NCBI GenBank assembly: GCA_003696465.1
Contig: RFHG01000082.1
Location: forward strand, 1 to 10,075
Reading direction: 5' to 3'
Origin: Gammaproteobacteria bacterium
GTDB lineage: Bacteria; Pseudomonadota; Gammaproteobacteria; J044
DNA: 10,075 nucleotides
Shown: piece by piece, positions 6,253 to 10,075 of the stretch
Position numbering within the stretch: position 1 is the stretch's first letter
Layout: each line of letters opens with the position of its first letter
Made by a program: the position numbers and the translations under genes
The notes under the pieces: generated by a model
Told to the model about the DNA's origin: nothing
The model's database searches: none
The model's input: only the letters and a program-made list of their open reading frames with translations

Positions 6253-6711
6253 TCAGTGAATCAGGTAACGACCGCCTGTGGCGATGGCCACGGTAGCCAG
6301 GCCGATCAGGGTGTTGGTGCCCACCAGCATGCGGATCTGGGCCAGCGCCTTGCCTCCTGCCGGCCAGTCGGCGGCCTCGACTGCCCGCCGCAGGCGCCGG
6401 TAGGGGGCGAAGAACACGTGCAGGAAGATGAGTATCATGACGATGCCCAGTCCGTTCATGATGTGGACATAGAGCGGCAGATTGGCAAAGCCGCCGAACT
6501 TGCCGATCATCCAGTAGCCGGCGGCGGGAATGAGGATCACCGCCGCCCAGACGAAGGGGAAGAACCGGCGGAAGGTGGCCACCCACAGCTGCAGCCGCAG
6601 CGGCGGCTCCAGCACCTCGACCGCCGCCGGGCGCAGGCACATGTAGGCAAAGAACATGCCGCCGACCCAGACGACGACGGACAGTACATGCAGGGCAAGT
6701 GCGATGCTCAT
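6253..6711 (-). CDS. CopD-like four-helix inner-membrane protein
   Basis: The 152-residue protein is strongly hydrophobic, with about four membrane helices (roughly 3-25, 51-70, 82-103, 128-146). It begins MSIALALHVLSVVVWVGGMFF, the His-x6-Trp-Val-Gly-Gly pattern seen in CopD-domain and related small membrane proteins. His8, His83 and His98 lie in helices 1 and 3, and could bind haem or copper. A basic loop at 104-110 is probably cytoplasmic. The ATG at 6711 has an excellent AAGGAGA ribosome binding site (6718-6724). It follows rpiA by 74 bases and is likely co-transcribed with it. HemJ-type protoporphyrinogen oxidase has a similar small His-bearing helical build and is an alternative, but I do not see HemJ's typical sequence. 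No function can be claimed beyond the membrane family. Confidence 0.75.
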   Translation of the reverse strand: MSIALALHVLSVVVWVGGMFFAYMCLRPAAVEVLEPPLRLQLWVATFRRFFPFVWAAVILIPAAGYWMIGKFGGFANLPLYVHIMNGLGIVMILIFLHVFFAPYRRLRRAVEAADWPAGGKALAQIRMLVGTNTLIGLATVAIATGGRYLIH

Positions 6712-6751
6712 GCGGTATCTCCTTCATGCTGCGGACCCACGGGCCCGGAGT

Positions 6752-6772
6752 CCCCATCAATCGCGCATGGGG
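6752..6772 (-). other. hairpin in the rpiA-copD spacer
   Basis: CCCCAT (6752-6757) and ATGGGG (6767-6772) form a perfect 6-bp stem with a 9-base loop, 14 bases after the rpiA stop. It has no T-run, so an RNA-processing or partial-attenuation role is more likely than termination. It may be chance in GC-rich DNA. Confidence 0.25.
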
Positions 6773-6785
6773 CGGGATTGGGCGC

Positions 6786-7442
6786 TCAGGTCAGGGTCTT
6801 GACGCCATCCCTGCAGCCGAGGATCAGCACATCGGCCGGACGGATGGCAAAGATGCCCACCGTGACCACGCCCGGGATCTGATTGATCTCGGTCTCCATC
6901 TTGACCGGCTCCATGATCTCGAGGTTGTGCACATCGAGGATGATGTTGCCGTTGTCGGTGACGAAACCCTCGCGCAGGACCGGCTTGCCGCCCATGGCCA
7001 CCATTTTGCGCGCCACCAGACTGCGCGCCATGGGAATCACCTCGATCGGCAGCGGGAAGGCGCCCAGCACATCCACCAGCTTGGACTCGTCGGCAATGCA
7101 GACGAACTTCTCGCTGGCGCCGGCCACGATCTTCTCGCGCGTCAGCGCGCCGCCGCCGCCCTTGATCAGGTGCAGGTACTTGTTCGACTCGTCGGCACCA
7201 TCCACGTACAGGGGCAGTTCGCCGACCTCGTTCAGGTCCAGCACCGGGATGCCATGGCCACGCAGGCGCTCGGCACTGGCCTCGGAACTGGCCACGGTGC
7301 CGTCGATGCGGCTCTTGATGCCGGCCAGCAGGTCGATGAAATGGTTGGCGGTGGAGCCGGTACCGATGCCCACGATCATGCCCGGCTCGACGTATTCGAT
7401 GGCCGCCTCCGCCGCGGCGCGTTTCATTTCGTCGGGTGTCAT
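6786..7442 (-). CDS. rpiA: ribose-5-phosphate isomerase A
   Basis: RpiA interconverts ribose-5-phosphate and ribulose-5-phosphate, which feeds PRPP and so nucleotide, histidine and tryptophan synthesis. The 218-residue length matches E. coli (219). Key blocks are VGIGTGSTANHF at 24-35, ASSEAS at 51-56, YVDGADESN at 79-87, IKGGGGALTREKI at 93-105 and ADESKLVDVLG at 117-127. Catalytic Asp81, Asp84, Lys94 and Glu103 fall at the same numbers as in the E. coli enzyme. The ATG at 7442 has a GAGGA-type ribosome binding site about nine bases upstream. The gene is divergent from ilvA; a TATCAT at 7480-7485 could be its -10 box, but no good -35 box is seen. Confidence 0.98.
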   Translation of the reverse strand: MTPDEMKRAAAEAAIEYVEPGMIVGIGTGSTANHFIDLLAGIKSRIDGTVASSEASAERLRGHGIPVLDLNEVGELPLYVDGADESNKYLHLIKGGGGALTREKIVAGASEKFVCIADESKLVDVLGAFPLPIEVIPMARSLVARKMVAMGGKPVLREGFVTDNGNIILDVHNLEIMEPVKMETEINQIPGVVTVGIFAIRPADVLILGCRDGVKTLT

Positions 7443-7511
7443 CTGTTGTTGTCCTCGGAATACGCTTGATCAGCGCGCGATGATAGCGCAACTCGCAGGC
7501 CCTGGGGCAGT

Positions 7512-7539
7512 TTCACGCACAAACCGGGCCGATTACGAT
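7512..7539 (+). promoter_or_regulatory. candidate ilvA promoter in the rpiA/ilvA divergent region
   Basis: TTCACG (7512-7517) and TACGAT (7534-7539), with 16 bases between, each match sigma70 consensus at 4 of 6 positions. They would start RNA near 7546, leaving a leader of about 59 bases. A second possible -10, TAATCT (7593-7598), lies six bases before the ilvA start codon but lacks a -35 box. The 162-bp region holds no other feature I can support. Confidence 0.35.
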
Positions 7540-7604
7540 CCAAACCTGCCCAAAACCCTTCATTCCTCTGGCGAGCCACGGGCCCGGGCTGCTAATCTTG
7601 CCGC

Positions 7605-9113
7605 ATGAGAGAATACTGCAAGCGCATCCTGACTGCGCGCGTCTACGATGTGGCGCACGAAACCCCTCTGGAAGAGGCCCCCGCACTGAGCCAGCGCCTG
7701 GGCAACCGCCTGCTGCTCAAGCGCGAGGACCTGCAGCCGGTGTTCAGCTTCAAGCTGCGCGGGGCCTACAACCGGATTGCCCACCTCGATGAGCAACAGA
7801 AACGCCGTGGCGTGATCTGCGCCTCGGCCGGCAATCATGCCCAGGGCGTCGCCCTGTCCGGCAGCCGTCTCGGGGTGAGAGCCACCATCGTCATGCCGCG
7901 CACCACGCCCAGCATCAAGGTGGACGCGGTCCGCGCACTGGGCGGGCGCGTGGTGCTGCATGGGGATACCTATGACGAGGCCAGCGAACATGCCCTGCGC
8001 CTGGCCGAGGAGAAGGGCCTGGTGTTCATCCACCCCTATGACGACCCGCTGGTCATTGCCGGCCAGGGCACGGTGGGCATGGAGCTGGTACGCCAGCACC
8101 CCGGGCCGGTGGAGGCGGTATTCGTGCCGGTGGGCGGGGGCGGCCTCATCGCCGGTATTGCCGTGTACCTGAAGGAGCTGCGGCCCGAGATCCGCATCAT
8201 TGGCGTGGAACCGGAGGACGCGGCCTGCCTCAAGGCCGCCCTCGACAAGGGTCGGCGCGTGATCCTGCGCGAGGTGGGACTGTTCGCCGATGGCGTGGCG
8301 GTGCGCCAGATCGGCAAGGAGCCCTGGCGCCTGCTCAGGGACCTCGTGGACGAGGTCATTACCGTCAGCACCGACGAGATCTGCGCCGCCATCAAGGACA
8401 TCTACGACGAGACCCGCTCGATCAGCGAACCGGCCGGGGCCCTGGCAGTAGCCGGCGCCAAGAAGTACATCGACCGCGAGGGCTGCAGCGAGCGCACCTT
8501 CATCGCCATCAACAGCGGCGCCAACATGAACTTCGACCGCCTGCGGCATGTCTCGGAACGGGCCGAGGTAGGCGAGCAGCGCGAGGCCCTGTACGCCGTC
8601 ACCATCCCGGAGCGTCCCGGCAGCTTCCGGCGCTTTGCGCGCGACATCGGCAAGCGCGGCATCACCGAGTTCAACTACCGCTACGCCGACGACCAGGATG
8701 CGCAGATCTTTGTCGGCATCAAGCTCGAGCATGGCCTGGAGGAACGCCGCGCCCTGTACGAGGAGCTGAAGGCAAAGGGCTATCCGATCCTCGACATCAC
8801 CGACAACGAGGTGGCCAAGCTGCACCTGCGCTACATGGTGGGCGGCCACGCCGGGGCCGGCAACGAGCGCCTGTTCCGCTTCCAGTTCCCGGAGCGTCCC
8901 GGTGCCCTGCTGCGCTTCCTTACCAAGATGGGCAATCGCTGGAACATCTCGCTGTTCCACTACCGCAACCACGGTGCCGACTACGGCCGGGTGCTGGTCG
9001 GCATCCAGGTGCCGCGCGAGGACAGGGCCGAGTTCCGCCGCTTCCTCGACGAGCTGGGCTATCCCTGGTGGGACGAATCGGACAACCCCGTCTATCGCAT
9101 GTTCCTCGCCTGA
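7605..9113 (+). CDS. ilvA: threonine dehydratase (biosynthetic, two ACT-like domains)
   Basis: IlvA deaminates threonine to 2-oxobutanoate with PLP, the first step of isoleucine synthesis, and is normally inhibited by isoleucine. The 502-residue protein has the long biosynthetic form. The PLP lysine is Lys50 in FSFKLRGAYNR; SAGNHAQG at 74-81 and the phosphate-binding GGGGL at 177-181 follow, and SGAN at 304-307 closes the catalytic domain. Two C-terminal threonine-dehydratase ACT-like domains (about 327-400 and 422-493), each with an ERPG motif (336-339 and 430-433), form the allosteric part. This separates it from short catabolic TdcB. The ATG at 7605 gives the expected N-terminus (REYCKRILTARVYDVA), yet no Shine-Dalgarno precedes it. 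fthC follows after four bases. Confidence 0.98.
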   Translation: MREYCKRILTARVYDVAHETPLEEAPALSQRLGNRLLLKREDLQPVFSFKLRGAYNRIAHLDEQQKRRGVICASAGNHAQGVALSGSRLGVRATIVMPRTTPSIKVDAVRALGGRVVLHGDTYDEASEHALRLAEEKGLVFIHPYDDPLVIAGQGTVGMELVRQHPGPVEAVFVPVGGGGLIAGIAVYLKELRPEIRIIGVEPEDAACLKAALDKGRRVILREVGLFADGVAVRQIGKEPWRLLRDLVDEVITVSTDEICAAIKDIYDETRSISEPAGALAVAGAKKYIDREGCSERTFIAINSGANMNFDRLRHVSERAEVGEQREALYAVTIPERPGSFRRFARDIGKRGITEFNYRYADDQDAQIFVGIKLEHGLEERRALYEELKAKGYPILDITDNEVAKLHLRYMVGGHAGAGNERLFRFQFPERPGALLRFLTKMGNRWNISLFHYRNHGADYGRVLVGIQVPREDRAEFRRFLDELGYPWWDESDNPVYRMFLA

Positions 9114-9117
9114 ACCG

Positions 9118-9732
9118 ATGAGCGCCGAACTGCCCGACCCCGCGGTCCTGCGTCGTCACCTGCGCACCCTGCGCGCCGAGCTGCCCGTTCATGAACAACA
9201 GGCCCATTCCGAGCGTGCCGCACGCCTGGTGGTCGAGAGCCGGAGCTTCCGCGCCGCCCGCCGCCTCGCCGCCTATGTCGCCGACCGCGGCGAGATCGAC
9301 CCGCTGCCGATCGTGCTCGCCGCCTGGGAACAGCAGCGGCAGGTCTATCTGCCGGTCCTGTCGCCCAATGGCGACCAGCGTCTCTGGTTTGCGCGCTACC
9401 GCCCCGATGCCCCCATGCGCCGCAACCGCTACGGCATCCCGGAACCGGTCTGGGGCCGGCACGACCTGATTCCCGCGCAGGCGCTCGACCTGGTACTGAT
9501 GCCGCTGGTTGCCTTCGACCGCCACGGCCACCGGCTCGGCATGGGCGGTGGCTGGTACGACCGCAGTTTCGCCTTCAGACAGCGACGCCACCACTGGCAG
9601 CGCCCGGTCCTGGCCGGACTGGCCCACGACTTCCAGCAGGTTGCCGCGCTTCCGCACCAGCCCTGGGATGTGGACCTGGACGAAGTCTTCACGGAAAATC
9701 GGCACATCATTTTCAGGCGGGAAACGACATGA
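9118..9732 (+). CDS. fthC: 5-formyltetrahydrofolate cyclo-ligase
   Basis: The enzyme (5,10-methenyl-THF synthetase, also ygfA) uses ATP to convert 5-formyl-THF to 5,10-methenyl-THF, rescuing a stored and inhibitory folate. The 204-residue length is normal. Family features are the basic N-terminal helix, YVADRGEIDP at 53-62, the substrate-loop RNRYGIPEP at 102-110, and the diagnostic block PLVAFDRHGHRLGMGGGWYDR at 129-149, with its Gly-rich ATP loop. The ATG at 9118 is four bases past the ilvA stop and has no clear ribosome binding site, so coupling is likely. An upstream reading in the same frame lies within ilvA and was rejected. In many gammaproteobacteria fthC sits next to 6S RNA and zapA; here it does not. 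Its stop overlaps the next gene's start (ATGA). Confidence 0.95.
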   Translation: MSAELPDPAVLRRHLRTLRAELPVHEQQAHSERAARLVVESRSFRAARRLAAYVADRGEIDPLPIVLAAWEQQRQVYLPVLSPNGDQRLWFARYRPDAPMRRNRYGIPEPVWGRHDLIPAQALDLVLMPLVAFDRHGHRLGMGGGWYDRSFAFRQRRHHWQRPVLAGLAHDFQQVAALPHQPWDVDLDEVFTENRHIIFRRETT

Positions 9733-10075
9733 ACTACTGGCTGATGAAATCGGAACCCGATGTCTACGGCATCGATGACCTGGAAAGGGAAGGCACCGAC
9801 CACTGGGACGGGGTGCGCAACTACCAGGCGCGCAACATGATGCGCGACCAGATGAAGAAGGGTGATCTCGTCTTCTTCTACCACTCCAATACCGAGGTGC
9901 CCGGCATCGTCGGCATCATGGAGGTCGCCCGCGAAGGCTATCCCGACCCTACCGCCTTCGACCCCGAGGCCAAGTACTACGACCCCAAGAGCGATCCCGA
10001 CAACCCGCGCTGGTACATGGTGGATGTAAAATTCGTGCGCAAGCTCAAGCGCGTGATCCCGCTGGCCGAACTGAA
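9729..10075 (+). CDS. EVE-domain protein (partial, C-terminus off the window)
   Basis: The first 115 codons are present. They match the EVE family (PUA-like fold, relatives of human thymocyte nuclear protein 1), thought to read modified bases in nucleic acid. Typical blocks are YWLMKSEPDVYGIDDL at 3-18, HWDGVRNYQARNMMRD at 25-40, KGDLVFFYHSN at 44-54, VGIMEVAREGYPD at 61-73 and PKSDPDNPRWYMVDV at 86-100. Full proteins are about 150 residues, so 30-40 are missing. The ATG at 9729 overlaps the fthC TGA, so the two are probably co-translated. The molecular role in bacteria is not settled; the family call is secure. Confidence 0.93.
   Translation, partial: MNYWLMKSEPDVYGIDDLEREGTDHWDGVRNYQARNMMRDQMKKGDLVFFYHSNTEVPGIVGIMEVAREGYPDPTAFDPEAKYYDPKSDPDNPRWYMVDVKFVRKLKRVIPLAEL

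Noticed and set aside
7560..8972. 470-codon minus-strand open frame opposite ilvA
   Set aside because: It is antisense to an unmistakable ilvA, has no family motifs and a low-complexity composition typical of frames opposite GC-rich genes.
8902..9117. Upstream extension of fthC inside ilvA
   Set aside because: The translated extension is an out-of-frame reading of ilvA; the FthC family N-terminus fits the ATG at 9118.

Overview
This is an ordinary-looking chromosomal window of GC-rich housekeeping genes, most likely from a gammaproteobacterium. The best guess is a purple-sulfur or Chromatiales/Ectothiorhodospira-like lineage, or a Pseudomonas relative. That placement rests on protein likeness (for example the RpiA active site falls at the E. 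coli residue numbers, and the IlvA N-terminus resembles Pseudomonas IlvA as I recall it) and on the order rpe-gph-trpE-trpG-trpD-trpC. The exact taxon cannot be fixed from the sequence alone.

Layout. Positions 1-5318 (minus strand) hold a compact rpe-gph-trpE-trpG-trpD-trpC cluster, read right to left. The four trp genes are stitched together by 4-base stop/start overlaps, and trpC runs off the left edge. A 104-bp gap between gph and trpE holds a candidate leader peptide that ends in Trp-stop inside a hairpin, which suggests attenuation-like control of trpE. Positions 5319-5562 are a divergent intergenic region. It has a good sigma70-type promoter on the plus strand and a hairpin-rich leader, followed by a plus-strand NYN-domain (LabA/DUF88-type) putative nuclease gene. 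Convergent with this gene are a small four-helix CopD-like membrane protein and rpiA, both on the minus strand. A second divergent intergenic region (7443-7604) separates rpiA from the plus-strand run ilvA-fthC-EVE-domain gene, which is cut by the right edge.

How the genes fit together. rpe and rpiA are the two pentose-phosphate isomerising enzymes and sit in the same neighbourhood. Gph detoxifies 2-phosphoglycolate, which arises from RuBisCO oxygenation or DNA repair. TrpE/TrpG/TrpD/TrpC make the first committed steps of tryptophan synthesis from chorismate, with PRPP (derived from ribose-5-phosphate) used by TrpD. IlvA starts isoleucine synthesis, and FthC returns 5-formyl-THF to the active folate pool.

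I found no mobile element, CRISPR array, tRNA, rRNA, prophage or defence island, and no clearly new multi-gene system. The points most worth a second look are the trpE leader, the NYN gene with its structured 5' leader, and the lack of a ribosome binding site at ilvA.
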